Of a stretch of DNA of 64,000 nucleotides, positions 1 through 12,700 are shown in pieces (position 1 is the first letter of the stretch; each line of letters begins with the position of its first letter). Source of the DNA: Notamacropus eugenii (lineage: Eukaryota > Chordata > Mammalia > Diprotodontia > Macropodidae). The position numbers were made by a program, and so were the translations under genes. The stretch is taken from assembly GCF_028372415.1 (NCBI RefSeq), contig NC_092873.1, forward strand, positions 353,214,660 through 353,278,659. The letters run 5' to 3'. Under the pieces are notes generated by a model, which worked only from the letters and a program-made list of their open reading frames with translations, had not been told where the DNA came from and searched no databases.

Positions 1-310
1 GTCTTCTTGGCTCTAAGGCTCACTCTTTTATTATCTGTTATGGCAGATACAAAGATTTAATTCAGGAGGCCGTTCCTTCAGGGGGCTTTTCCTGCTCTGC
101 CTCCCTCATCCCCCCAGTTGTCGAAGCCTTCCCCTCTAAGGTTATTATTCATGAACTCTGTGCATATCTTGTATGTGCCTTTTTATTTACAAATTATCTC
201 TTCCTTTAGACTGTGAACCCCTTGAGAGCAGTGACTGGTTTTGCCTTTTGTTGCATCCTGAGTACTCAGGCCAGAGCTTTGCACACAGAACTTAATAAGG
301 GCTTGTTGAC
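1..310 (+). mobile_element. L2 LINE 3' end fragment
   Basis: The end of the stretch has the classic L2 tail wording: ACTGTGAACCCCTTGAGAGC, then CACACAGAACTTAATAAGG. It continues off the left edge. The interval 311-540 is unique sequence with no recognised feature. Confidence 0.7.
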
Positions 311-539
311 TGACCAGAAGGATTAGGGAAGACTGAAGATGGACCTTTCCTCAAAGAAAAGTCAGAATTCTAAGGGGTGTGTGTGACTGTGTGTGGTGTT
401 CCAGGCATGAGGCTCAGCCAATACAAAGGCGGAGAGACAGGAATTGGAGTATTATGCTTAAGCAGCAGCAAGGCAGCCAGTCTGATTAGACTAGGTCATT
501 CCTGCTAATCCTATGCTTGTGTTCTGACCCCTTTTCTCT

Positions 540-1220
540 TCTTTTGACTATTTCACTTGGTGATCTCATCAGCTACTATGGATCCAACCATTATCTCTAC
601 GTTGATGATTCTCAAATCTGCTTATTCAGCCCTAACTTCTCTCCTGACCTCTGGCTATTTTATCTATAATTACCTATTGACATCTCAAACTGAATGTCCT
701 GCAGACATCTTAAACTCATATCCAAAACTGAATTCCTCATTTTCCTTTACCTCAAGACTTCCCCTTTTCCTAATTTATTAAGTACTGTTGAGGGAACTAC
801 TATCCTTCCAATCACTCAGGCTGGAAACTTAGGTGCCATCGTTGGATCCTCGCTCTTACTCCCATAGCCAATCTGTTGCCAAGGCCTATTGGTTTTACCT
901 TTGTAATATCTCTTGAATACACCCTTCTCTCCTCTGACACTGCCACCCTGTTTAATACAGGTCTATATATCTCATGCCTGGATTATTGCACTAGCCTGCT
1001 TCTTGGTCTCTCTGTCTCAGTTTCTCCCACTTCCATTCATCCTCCACTCACTCAGCTGCTAAAGTGATCTTAAAGCACACTGCCCTACTCAATAAACTGA
1101 TGGCAACCTGTCATTACCACAGTCAAATAAAATCCTGTTTTCTATTCACAGCCCTTCACAACCTGCCCCTCCCCCATATATCTTTCCAGTCTTAATCTTA
1201 ACCCTCCAGCCCCCAACACA

Positions 1221-1274
<54 letters not shown>

Positions 1275-1690
1275 CACACACTCATGCACAGATCCAATGA
1301 CACAGGTTTCCTTGCTCTTCTCTCTAGACATTCCATGTCCCAAGTCCAGAAATTTTTGCATAAGGCCCCAATACCTGGAAGGTTCTCCCTCCTTATCTCT
1401 ACCTCCTGGCTTCTCTGGCTTCCTCCAAGTTCCAGGCAAAATCCCATCCACTACAGGGAAGCCTTTCCTAATCTCTCTTAATTCCCAGTGCCTTCTGTTG
1501 GTTGAGATTTATTTTCAGTTTATCCTGACCTACAGCTTGTTTATACATAATTGTTCATAGGCTGACTCCTCCATTAGACCATGAAACCCTTGAGAACAAA
1601 GATTGTCTTTTGCCTTTCTTTGTATCCCCAGCAGTTAACAACGTCTGGCACATAGTAGGTGCCTAATAAGTATTTACTGACTGAAGGCAT
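540..1690 (+). mobile_element. L2 LINE fragment (RT end plus 3' tail), interrupted by a CA repeat
   Basis: The sequence follows the end of the L2 reverse transcriptase ORF (degenerate reading of GFNYHLYADD-type and LSPELQ-type blocks) and ends in the L2 tail TGGCACATAGTAGGTGCCTA near 1655. Many substitutions and frame breaks show it is old and inactive. Confidence 0.85.
1216..1272. repeat. (CA)n microsatellite
   Basis: About 27 CA dinucleotides in a row, with one CATA interruption near the left end, inside the L2 fragment. Confidence 0.95.
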
Positions 1691-2430
1691 AAAGATGCAT
1701 AATAAGGCCAAAGAGGCCAGGTTCTGAAAGCCTTTAAAAGCCCAGAAGAGAAGTCTGTGTTTGATTTTAAAAGTAGCAGGGAACTCCTTCTTGAACAGGG
1801 GAATGATGTTGTCTGTATGACATTGGGGAAGGCAGAGATTGGAGGTAGGGAAACCAACTAAGAAGCCTAAAGAGATGATGAGGCCTTGAATCGGGGTGGG
1901 GTGGGGGTGGTATAAGTGGATTGAAGAAGATATGAGAGATGAAGAAATGAAAATGACAAGATTTGGCAATTGATTAGAAATATGGGGTAAGAGCCACAAG
2001 TCAAGAGTAACACAAGTTGTGACTAGAAGAATGAGGTGACTCTTAGTAGAAATAGAGGAGTTGGAAGGGGGTGGGTTTGGGGTGGACGTCCTGAGTTTTA
2101 CATGTCCATGGTCCCTCCATTTTGAAATGTTCAATAGGCAGTTAGTGATACTAGCCCAGAGCTCAGGAGAGAGACTAGGACTGGGTATAGAGATCTGGGA
2201 GTCATCAGAACAGAGATGATGATTAAACCCACATGAACCATCAAGCCAAGATAAGAGAGTGTAGAGAGAACAGGCCTCAGGCTGGAGCCTTGGAGGTTTC
2301 ACCCCCAGATGGGGCTGTAACATAGATGATCTGGCAAAGAAAACAGAGGAAAGGCAAGACATAGAACCAAGAGAAAGCAAATAAAAATTTGAAAAACTAT
2401 GAATAGATGTGACAGAACAGGTGGAGGACC
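1690..2430 (-). mobile_element. L2 LINE fragment, inverted relative to the previous one
   Basis: On the minus strand the reading CGFNHHLCSDDSQISIPSPS and LSPELWASITNCLLNISKW corresponds to the L2 reverse transcriptase C-terminal part. It abuts the plus-strand copy at about 1690, making a tail-to-tail inverted pair. A decayed MIR-like remnant follows at about 2430-2570, and 2640-3080 holds nothing I recognise. Confidence 0.8.
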
Positions 2431-3094
2431 AATGTATTTTGGCAGTGTGATTTAAGTCAGAAAGACCCGGGTTTTGATTCTTGCATTTAATAGCTGGGAG
2501 ACCTTGAGCCCATTTACTCATCTGAAATAAAAGGGGGGTGAGGGGAATGATAATAGAAACTACTTCATTGGATAATGACTGAATGTTTATAAAGTATTCT
2601 ACAAATCCTGTAGTGTGATAGAAATATAAATTGTGGAAGAGGTCGTGAAGGCACCAGCTGAGAAAAGAAACAGGACAAAATCAACACACTGGAGCATGGA
2701 GTACCCACTGCCTCTCCTCTGTTAATTGGGTCCCCGCCCCTGGAACCAGCTCTTCACTGGAACAGGGAACTGGGCAGTCCTTTAGACACTTGCAGTAGAA
2801 GGAGCTTTTCCGTTGTAACAGTCTGGAGGATGGCCTCCACTCTGCTTTGGCAGTAGATACCCAATTACAGGGACAGTTTGGCTCCAGTTGTCACATTCAG
2901 CAACACCCTTATAAACACAGAGTGAAGCCAAAGTGCTTCGCAGTCAGGGCCCAGATAAGACAATAATCCTCTGTGGCGTTCTAATACAATCTGTAATATG
3001 GGTGGCCCCACCCCAAATCCATGTAAATCAGGGAAAATGGGGTAGGCAGAAAATGATGCTACCAAACAGTACCAGACATGTAATTATTCAGTTG

Positions 3095-3210
3095 TCGGAG
3101 CCAGAAGAGTCCTTAACCATCATTTGGTCTGATTCCTTCATTTTGCAGATGGGGAAACTGAGAGCTAGAGAGGAAAGTGATTTGCTCAAGGTCATCCTCA
3201 GGATCATAGA
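3095..3210 (-). mobile_element. MIR-like CORE-SINE remnant
   Basis: It contains TTTTGCAGATGGGGAAACTG and the following AAGTGATTTGCTCAAGGTC, the reverse of a CORE-SINE tail. Confidence 0.6.
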
Positions 3211-3584
3211 TTTGTAAGGACCTAATCCAACTAGCTCATTTTCCAGGGGAGGAAATATTTCCCATGGGTGACTTTGGAGACAGGAGATTTTGGAGATTTT
3301 CTATTACCGACTGAAAGCCCCTTGGAATGACTAAGAAACAGAAACGTTTGAATAAGATCTCAGTCTCTCCATCTGTCATAAGTCTAAGGGCCTGGCACAC
3401 AGTAGGAAAGTATGCTTGCTGATTTGATTGAGTTAGATGATCTCTTAAGTTCACATACAGCTCTAACAAGAGCTAAAGGTCAACTGCCAACTGCTACTAT
3501 AAAAAGGCAAGGAAAATGGAATACTTGTAGCATGATCTGAAGGTTGTTTCCTTGGGCTTTTTTTTTTCTTAATGAGAAGGTAAC

Positions 3585-3815
3585 ATTGCTGATGGCACAG
3601 TGGACAGAGCATCAGACCTGGAGTCAGGAGAACCTGAGATCAGATCTAGCCTCAGACACTTATTAGTTGTCACAAGTCACTTAACTGTGATTGCCTCAGT
3701 TTCCTCATCTGTAAAATGGGCTAGAGAAGGAAATGGCAAATCACTCCAGTATCTTTGCCAAGAAAAACCCAAAATGCAGTCATGAAGCATTAGTCACAAC
3801 TGAAGAACAATAGAT
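3585..3815 (+). mobile_element. Marsupial CORE-SINE (MAR1-like)
   Basis: It has the tRNA-derived head (GCACAGTGGACAGAGCATCA), the core (CAGTTTCCTCATCTGTAAAA) and the tail (AATGGCAAATCACTCCAGTA) typical of marsupial CORE-SINEs. The interval 3816-4110 has no recognised feature. Confidence 0.85.
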
Positions 3816-4114
3816 ATCGCTGATCACTATGACTGATTTCTGTCTCTCCTAGTGACTAGCAGGCAATGGTGCTACAAGAGCTGAATGAGTGAATGAAATG
3901 AAACCCAGGAAATCTGGAGCCCAAGAACCCATTGTTCTGTCCTGCAGAGCACACCGTCTCCCTTCCAAGACCAGAACTGGGAGCCTGGGCTGACACATGA
4001 CAGATGAATCTCTGAAGGAAGATGTGACATTAAGAGAATGGAAGAGGACCAAATCAGGAAGTGAGCCTGAAAAATACTGTGGCTCTCCTTTCACTATGTT
4101 TTTTATTTGGTTAG

Positions 4115-4310
4115 GAGAGTAGTAGGTGTACCTAAGTGGTGGAGTACATAGAACATCTGACTTGGAAATCAAGAAGACTTGAGTTCAAATCCTGCCTCAG
4201 ACATTTAATTCAGTCAGTTTCCTCCTCTATAAAATGGGGATAATCATACCTGCCTCTTAGGGTTGTGAAGATCAAATAAGATGATATAAAAGATGTTCCA
4301 GAATAAAGTT
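4115..4310 (+). mobile_element. MIR-like CORE-SINE
   Basis: Head-like AAGTGGTGGAGTACATAGAA, then TTCAAATCCTGCCTCAGACA, core TTTCCTCCTCTATAAAATGG and tail AGGGTTGTGAAGATCAAATA. Confidence 0.8.
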
Positions 4311-4564
4311 TTAGGTTTTCTAAAGCTTAAAGCTGTACTAAGACTTCTGGGACACCCTGCATGTCAAGTTCTTTCTTTGCAAACCTTAAAGCACTCTATA
4401 AATGTCAGCTGTTGGAGGTAAGTATTAGTGCTTTCTAATAAGGTAAGGAGGAAGAAAGGATGAGAAGGGAAATAGTGTCAAATGCAGATGAAGCCAAAGG
4501 AGGCTTTGTATAACAGGTAGTTAATATAGGCCCAAAAGTTTTCAGGGAATGATTTTCATTAGTC

Positions 4565-4825
4565 TGTAGGTCAAAGGGCAACTAGGTGGCCCAGTGGGAT
4601 ATACTGCTGGGCCTGGAGTCAGGAAAACTTACGTTCCTGAGTTCCAATGTGACTTCAGACATTTACTAGTTGTGTGACCCCGGGCAAGTCACTTCACCCT
4701 GTTTGCCTTAGTTTCCTCATTTGTAAAATATGCTGGAAAGGGAACTGGCAAACCACTCCAGTGTCTTTGCCAAGGAAGCCCCAAAGGAGGTCACAATGAG
4801 TCAGATACAACTGAAATAACAGGCC
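4565..4825 (+). mobile_element. Marsupial CORE-SINE (MAR1-like)
   Basis: GGGCAACTAGGTGGCCCAGT begins a nearly complete copy; the tail has ACCACTCCAGTGTCTTTGCC and ends near GTCAGATACAACTGAAATAA. Sequence 4826-5600 is unique, with no gene or repeat I can name. Confidence 0.85.
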
Positions 4826-5599
4826 AAAATGCTGCACAAAATAGGCACCTAAGAATAATCACAAGATTGCTGGTAAATTAGACATAAAACAAAAGAGACC
4901 CAGTTGAAGTCCCTGACCTCCCCAAAGGGAGTTGACAGAGTACCTAGAACAAACTGTAAGAGTTAGATGCCTGTTGTATCTAGATCCTCCTGATGGAACG
5001 AGCCCAAAGTCAAACTTTTAGAAGAATATTCCTGTCTCCTCACAGACCCTGGCTACATCCACTTCTTAAAGAAGGAAAAGTGGCAAGGGCTAATGTTCTC
5101 AAGGGCAGAGGGAGAGGACTTGGGGCTCAGGTACACAAACAGTCCCTCTGGCCCAGGAGGGCACTTCCCTGTTGGCAGGCAGTGGAGGAGGTATGATGGA
5201 CTGGTGCTTAGAGGAAGGACAGCAGGAAGGGGGAGTAGGGTGCCGTGCCTCAGTGATGCGATGCCAGCAGCTGGAGTCCAGAGAACAGTCCAAATGGAGC
5301 CAGCAGCTGCAAGGGTGGGCCAGGCAGTAAGGATGGGCCTAGATGGCAGGGGCCTTTTCCTAGGGGAAAAGGGTTAGAACAGAGGAAAAGGAAGGTGGCA
5401 GGACCAAGCTTGAACTACAACCTCCCACAGGGGCCTCACTCACTGCACAGAATGTTATTCACTTAGGCCCAACTCACTTTCAATGCATGTCTTCCATTTC
5501 AAGATCAGTTTTACCTCAACATTCAACACCAATTCCTTTTTTCCAATGCTTAAGCCTCTCATTTCAGTCTCCATCTCCCCAAAAGAAGGGTAACTAGGC

Positions 5600-5960
5600 A
5601 GGGATTGGGGGGAAAAGCGATGGTCTGACATTAATTGATAGGAATGGCTTCAAGCAGTTCATGCTGCCTTATCTCTCTCCTTTGGATAGTGTGTGTCCGC
5701 TGAAGTCCGCGGGGTCGGTGATTAATAGGGGCCATCACTCACTGTCCGGGTAGGCTGAAAGGCAGTGGGGAGGGGGCGGCCCTCCCCAGAACTGAGATAA
5801 CAAGCAGCAGGAATAATGAGTGGTGTCACTCCACTTTTCATTTTGATGGAAAGTCATTACAGGAGTCAACGCCAGCGACAAAGAGCCATGAATCAACTGC
5901 TCTGCTATGAAATTAAAATCGAATTGCTGGCCACCCCCACCCCACCCCCCATCTCCTTCC
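5600..5960. promoter_or_regulatory. Candidate conserved noncoding enhancer 3' of CDK5RAP3
   Basis: This unique, non-repeat block has a dense set of factor-site cores: TTATCT near 5669 and GATAAC near 5797 (GATA), TGATTAAT near 5719 (PBX/HOX type), AATGAGTGGTGTCACTCC near 5815 (imperfect palindrome) and ATGAATCA near 5889. It carries no supportable coding exon. It lies between CDK5RAP3 and where COPZ2/NFE2L1 would be. Conservation is suspected from texture, not measured. Confidence 0.4.
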
Positions 5961-6486
5961 TGGGGAGTAAGGGCGGGAGGTGGCTTTGGAAAGGGGTGCT
6001 CCAATGGGGTGGCTGCCCCATCCCATCATGAAGGAAACAAGTTTGTGTGAGAAGTGGAGAGGCAGCTCCTGAAGGTGATGGCTCCTGTCTCCACTGTTTG
6101 TCAGACCCTGCCTGCCATGGCCACATCTTCCCTCTGCCTAAAGGTGAGCTGTGATTAAGAGGAAAATACAGCTTTGCTGGCTCCATCCAGCTCCCCTTTG
6201 GCTGCTGCTCTGCCATGGGGCAGGAAGGGCCTGGTTGTGGAGAGTGGGAAGGCCCCAGCTGGCCCTGATATCAGTGAAGCCTTCTCTTCCTTCACTGACC
6301 TATGTGCAGATGAGTGCCTGGGGACCTCTCAATAGCACAACGGGAGCAGAAAAAATCCTTAAACCTTCTCAAAGAAGCAGAGATATGCCCAGATGGCTGG
6401 AGGAACATGGGTGAGCATGGCCCTCCAAACTCTAGGAATAGAAAAACAACAGTGTGTGAGAAACCCCAAGCAAGACACAAAGCTTT

Positions 6487-6492
6487 TTTATT
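6487..6492 (-). terminator. Polyadenylation signal of CDK5RAP3
   Basis: An AATAAA hexamer lies on the minus strand about 250 nt past the CDK5RAP3 stop at 6745. The stretch 6493-6744 is therefore read as a short 3' UTR. No other gene's exons are seen between here and the left edge. Confidence 0.7.
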
Positions 6493-6744
6493 TTTTTTTT
6501 AATTAAGCCTCACTAAACTGAAAGTGATGGCTACTTGCTAACCAGATCACAAAGCCAATCATGACAACTCACAGAGAGTAAAGTGCCAAAGGGCAAGTTC
6601 TCTAAGCCCCCCCCTTTAGACTAACAGTTTTTTGAGACTTTCTTCCCATGTGTTGGCTCTTTCAGTTAGAGACGCCTATGTCATTACCCTCTTGTCCAGC
6701 ACACCTCCATCCCAAAGGCTGAGCAGGTGAGAAGGCAGGAGACA

Positions 6745-9700
6745 TCACAGGAAGGTTCCCATCAGGTTCACAGGGCGGCCGTTGTACCTTTTGGAAATGT
6801 CTGCTTCAATCTGTGAGACAGTGACACTAAGTGAGGCTCGTAGGATGTCAGAGAAGAGGAAGAACACAGTGCTCTGCACTCCCTACTCTGCCCTGGCAGT
6901 GGTCTCCATTTCTATCTCTTACCAGTTTCTGTAGCTCTTTCGTTTTCTCTGTCAGCAGGTCCAGTTTGGGCTCCAGAGACGCCTGCTCCTGAAGAGCCTC
7001 CTGCCCCTTCTGGGCCATCAGCTCTTTCTTCAGGGCCAGCAGATCAGACTGCTTCAGTTTCTGCCGGAGTAGATCGGTCACCCGATCCACATACCTGGAT
7101 GGGAAGCCCAGACCAAAGTGTGGGATCTAATTATCAATCATGGGTCCACAGCCTCATGACCTAACTGTGTTTTCTGGGCAACATCCAGGTCTGATCAGTG
7201 TTTCGGCACCCCGCCTCAGACTCTGAAACCCTTTCTCTCCAAGAAGTAAGCTCTGAGCACTGGGGAAATAGAGTCTGCACATACAACTGGCAACTGGTAT
7301 CCCAGCCCCAAGGCAATTTTAACCCTGAAAGCACAAGAAGATAGTACAGGAAATAAGAAAACAGGGAGATGTATTAAGGGGTCAAGAAAAGAATAGGAAG
7401 AACCATATAGGCTTCAGAGCTGCTGCTATGGATGTAGGACCCTAAGAAGAAGCTGTATACCATACTCTTACCCAAGCCATCAAATACTACAGGGGAAAGC
7501 CAGACCTTGGTGAGGCCAGGATCATAAACAGGTGTTGCATTCGAAGATTAGTGAGCTGGCCAATCAGATCCTGCAAAACCGACACCATGGCAACCACTTT
7601 CACTTTGGTCTGACCCTGCAGAATGGGTGGAGCCAGTTGGAACTGGCTCACTGATAGGATGTCCCCCTCTTCACTCATCTCCAATGCTCTCTGGGACAAG
7701 AAGATTTCTAACTGAGAAAAGAGAACAAAATGGGTCAGCATAGCTGCTTACAAAGTTCAGTTAAGTTTTGGAAAGTTGAGTGAATCTTTAAACCATTGGG
7801 GATCCTTTGGCTGATCCAAAATTCAGGCCTGAAAGTGCTCCTTATTTGGTGCCTGGGGAAAGGGGAGGAACTACCTGTTCTATGTGACTCTGGAAACTTA
7901 GCAACTATAACTGAAGCCAGCTCTGGCCTCATCTTTCTCCCCATAATCTGTCACCATTTGCCTCACTCAGTCCTAAGTCTCTTCCCCTCCCTTCCCTTCC
8001 GAGACAGTAAGAAATGACATGGGTCAGGCAAGCAAAACTGAAGTGACTCAAAGGGTAAAGCAGAAGAGGACATGTGGAGTAGAAAGTCCAAAGGGGCTGT
8101 GTATTAAAAACTCTGACAATCACTGAACTAAAGAAAGAAGGAAACCTGAAGAGTGTGGACAGACTTTGCCTCATCACAGTGAAAGACAGAAGTATGGGTC
8201 TGAGCTCTGTGGATAAAATGGCATCAGGGATCTTGGGCAACCTCTCCTGGGGCAAAGGAACTGAGAGACATCGGATGCTACTCTGAACTTCTGTGCTAAA
8301 AAACGGGGTTCCATAAAGCTCAAACTCTTTGGTCACACTCTTCCCACTGACTTATTAGGAGACAAACATAAAACTATATTAACTTTACCATACCACTGAT
8401 AGGGATGCCAGATAAATCTCCAAAGGTAGTACTTTATACACAAAAAAGTAAGAGCAAGGTCACATATTTTACAATTATCTTCTTGTCCAAGAATGCACTA
8501 AGCTCCTTTCCCCTAATTCTCAGAACTCCTAGTACCTCCATGAGTTCATCCACAAATTGATTCCGGGTTTCAGGATATTCAAGAAGAGTCAGAGCATCTG
8601 GACCTCTTGCAACACCTTCTGGAGCTGTCGGAAGAAAAATAAGACACTGAAGTAGATCCTAAAAGAGATTTGCATGCCAGGACAGGAAAGAAAGCCTTAT
8701 AGGCACAAAGCCCTGAGTACTCCTCCCCTCCTCCCCTATCTCTTGAACTACAGCTTCTCTTGAATGGTCTCAGTCATAGTGGGCCTGAGACCAATGACCA
8801 CCTGGCTGAGGGATGTGAGGATACAGAAACAGGTCTAAAAGGAATATACATTCTGGACACTGCAACAAAGCCTTCTCAACAACAGTGCTGAAGCCAGACC
8901 AAGTTTCAAACCACAGTGTCATCTAGTGGCAGAACCTTGTTACTACATTATTTCTACTTCCATACCACATGATTCCCAGGGGTTGAACTTCACAGCCCAG
9001 TGACTCCTGGAATTACTTGGCAAGACCAGTTTTCAAGAGGCCACATGGACACTTGGGTCCCAAAAGAGCCTTGGGAAAGAGAAAGCCAAGTGTGTCTAGG
9101 CATAATTTCAAGCCCCTGATCATGACCATCCCCTCTTCCCACAAGAAAAATGTAAGAATAAAACCAAATATGTAAAAAGTCTCCATCAGTGAAGTATATT
9201 TTTCTTTGGATCCTCAGTTCTTGACCCCACAGAAGCCTGCAAGCTCATTCTTTTAAACTGGACAGCAGGGAACGATGAAAATTTACCCTCAGTTCCCACT
9301 TCTAGTACTGTTATCTGCATGGGATCGGCATCTCCATCTCCCCAATTTATTCCTTCATTACAAGCTTCCTGGAAACAGACCAAAAAAGTCACATTAAGAT
9401 GCAGGGTCAGGAAAAATTCTCTCACACAATTAAAGGCTTTACACACCAGGAAAAAGAAGAGCTAGGGTGGCCCAAATACCTGGCTTCGATTATCTTAAGA
9501 AGTTCAACAATACAGACTGAGCCAACAGCAGGACTCAACAACCTAGGGCACTTGAAGCCACCACTACCACCCATGCCAATGCTTTCACAAGTTACCTTCT
9601 GATCTTCTCTCCGTCCCTTCAAATTCTCTCTGCTGTAGGAGAAGGGGAGGGAGTTGTTTGTCCCAAGAAACTTAATGCCAAAAATTGACCAGTTGTGACT

Positions 9701-12700
9701 TAACAACATTGGGAAGACTCTCTTCTCATTTGTTCTCCCCTATTCCAGCATTCCAACCCATAATTAGATCTACATGCCCCTCCCAGGCCTGTGCATTCAA
9801 ATCTACCACAAATATGCTCGGATTCCCAGACAACAGAATTTGCAACTGATAATGTCACTTTTGACAAGTTGCTGTATCCTGGATTATACTATTTCCCGAA
9901 GACAAGGATATATCAAGTGGCATATTTTTAAATACTGGTGTCTTCCCTTATGATTTAGGTAGGTATCACAGATATCACCATGAGAAGGTGACTTCTTGAG
10001 CTTAAAAACTTAACCTTTGTTGACTAAAATAAATAAATACCCCAAAACCCCCAAACTTAACCTTTGAATCAGGCTCCAGTGAGATTCCCCAGTCAATTTC
10101 ATCTGTCTCAGTGGAGATGTCATAGTTAATCCCTTCCGAAGCCGACTCTATTCCAAAATTGCCCCAGTCAATCTGGAAAATGGAATGGAAACACAAAGGA
10201 AGCGAGGGAGCTGGGCCTGTTTTCCTATTCTTTATTACTGAGTTTCTTCTGAGACCTAATACAACGTCCACTATGATGCTCTGACCTCCAGATATAAAGA
10301 CCAGATGGCACAGTACAAGGGGGGTGGCTGGGTCCAAAGATAAGTCTTCAGAGTAGGTTCTTGACTAGGTTGCCACCCTCTTGTATAGCTGCTCAAGAGC
10401 CAGACCAGAAAACAACAGGGCCAACATGGTCTCTCTGGCCTGTCCTCCCAAGGTCTCACTCAAACTCTCCCTTATGTTCCTCTGAGGAAACTAAAAATGG
10501 GCTATGTAGACCGGGCTACTGGTATAAGCACAGAAGTAATGGATCCCTTCTGGGATGTGAGCCAACACTTACCGCATCATCCGCCACCTGCTCCAGGGGC
10601 TCCTCCAGACATGGCCGCTCAACCACTGTGGGTTCTGTCCCTGTTCTCCACTCATACACGGTCGTGTTTCCCCGTTTCTGCACATGTCTCAGCATGGGCA
10701 CCACGGGCTCGGCGGGGCTGCAATGCATAAGTCGTTACCTCCCCAATGTTCTGTTATGGTATCCCTATGGATTCCTGAACTATACTACCTATGGAACCAC
10801 CTCTCCTTAGGGGTAAGGTCTATACGGTTTGTAATTGTGGTTTTCTTTGCTAAATATGGGTGGTTAGAAACAGAAAATCCTAGTGTTGTAGAAAAAGTAA
10901 GTGGAATAGAAGAGGTGACAGCCAAGGAGAATGAACAACTCCTCCCTCTGTTTTCTCATACTTCCCTTTACACCTCTTCATATTTCAGCCAAACCAGATT
11001 ACCCACTATAGCTCCCTTATGTCCTGGGCTTTCCAACTTTTGTACCTTTACTTGCACAGTTCCTTACATGCCTGGAATAACCTTCCCTCATTCCCTTTGC
11101 CTTGATGAATTAACATTAGTCTTTTAAAATCCAGCTGAAATACTACCTTTCCCAAGAAGCCTTTCCTTATTTCCAAAGTTGGCAATAGTTTTCCCCCCTT
11201 TACCCAAAACACCCACAGCATTTTCCACATATTAATCTATACCACAGTTTTCTAATCTGACCAAAGTCACAAATATGGCACATATTATATATGTCACAGT
11301 CCTGAGAGCCATCACTATACCTTATCTAAACTTTGTATCTCTCTCCCAGGGAAGTATATTACTCTGTAAACAGTAAACACTTAATAAGCATTTGCTGAAA
11401 TATGCTAAAGGAAAAAAGACCCCTTATTTACCTCTCACACACAAATTCCACACAGGCCTGGTAGAGCTCAATAGCTTCCCACAGTGACTCAACTCTGGCC
11501 CCAATCTCAGTCAACAGACTCGGCAAATCCTTCACTAGTGCCAGCAGCTCCCTTCGGACATTGTCTCCCTAGAGGGAAAATAAGGCACATGAACTAACGT
11601 GAAAGTGGTGGTAAGCCACAACTTAACAGGAACCCCTGACTCCAGTGAGATGGGTCAGAGACAGCATGCAAAGTAGACTGGGGAGGAAATCTTTCTCAAA
11701 TAGACCCTGGGACTAGTAGAGTTGGGCAATATGCTATCCAACGTTCTCCTACAACTCTGGCTAAAGAGTGAGGTAGAATGCCCCAGGTGACCCTCTCTCT
11801 GGCCTAGGAATGGTGGTCACAGCTCACTCACAGTGATGCCATACTGTTTGCAGGAGTTATAGAAACGCTCCTTCATCTCCGCAGCTCCCAGCTGGCACTC
11901 CTCTTCCTTGCGGCTGTACTCCTGCTGCAATTGCTGGCACTTGGCGATCTGTTTCTTCAGGGATGGTATCTCATAGTTAACATTCCGTACCAGGAGGCTG
12001 GAGATTTCCACTGGCAGAGGGGGAAGGAGGCAAGAAAACCAGTTCAGAGATCAAACTAGAAGGTAAACTTCTTCCAGGATTCACCATGGAGTAAACAACC
12101 TCTAGATGTTCTAGATGTTCCAGAATGGGAAGGGGGGAACTGCCTATACTGTATTCCACAGAGATGCACCTTAGCAGCTGATGGGTAAAGGCATTCACAC
12201 AACACACATACATGCACATACATACATACATCCACATGTGCACACACATAGGTAAGTTCTGCGGACACAAGTGGCATTTGCTGAGCACAAACTCACTCTC
12301 CCCCACTGATTCTGATCATCCTTAGAATACAATCAGATAATACAGATACAGAAACTCAGAGTGACAGGCACCTGACCTCAGAGTCTGGCTAGTCTAATGT
12401 TTACCTGAACAAGACCCCTTCTAAAACATACATTAAGTGACCATCTTGCCTTCAAAAGCAACACTCCCCATTTTTAGATGGCTCTAATTGTTAGAATGTT
12501 TTCCTCTTACATAGAGCCAAAATCTGCCTCTCTACAACTTCCTCCCAGTGCTCACAGGTCTACCTTCTAAAGGCAGCCAGAACAAAAGCTAATCCCCTCT
12601 TCCCATAATAGCCCTCCAGATTCTGTCATGTATCCCCTAAGCTTTTTCTCTCCAGGTCAAACATCTCAAATGCCTCCAACCAATATTCATATGAAATGAT

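Noticed and set aside
1142-1451. Open frames with long Cys-Val runs on the minus strand
   Set aside because: They read through the (CA)n microsatellite inside an L2 fragment; no gene context.
1574-2521. A 315-aa minus-strand open frame
   Set aside because: It resembles degenerate L2 reverse transcriptase plus part of the neighbouring inverted L2 tail, so it is a repeat artefact.
3585-4825. tRNA-like or other small RNA genes at SINE heads
   Set aside because: The tRNA-like stretches are the heads of CORE-SINEs, not functional tRNA genes.
4993-6414. Possible last exons of COPZ2
   Set aside because: Synteny places COPZ2 on this side, but none of the short plus-strand frames resembles zeta-COP C-terminal sequence.
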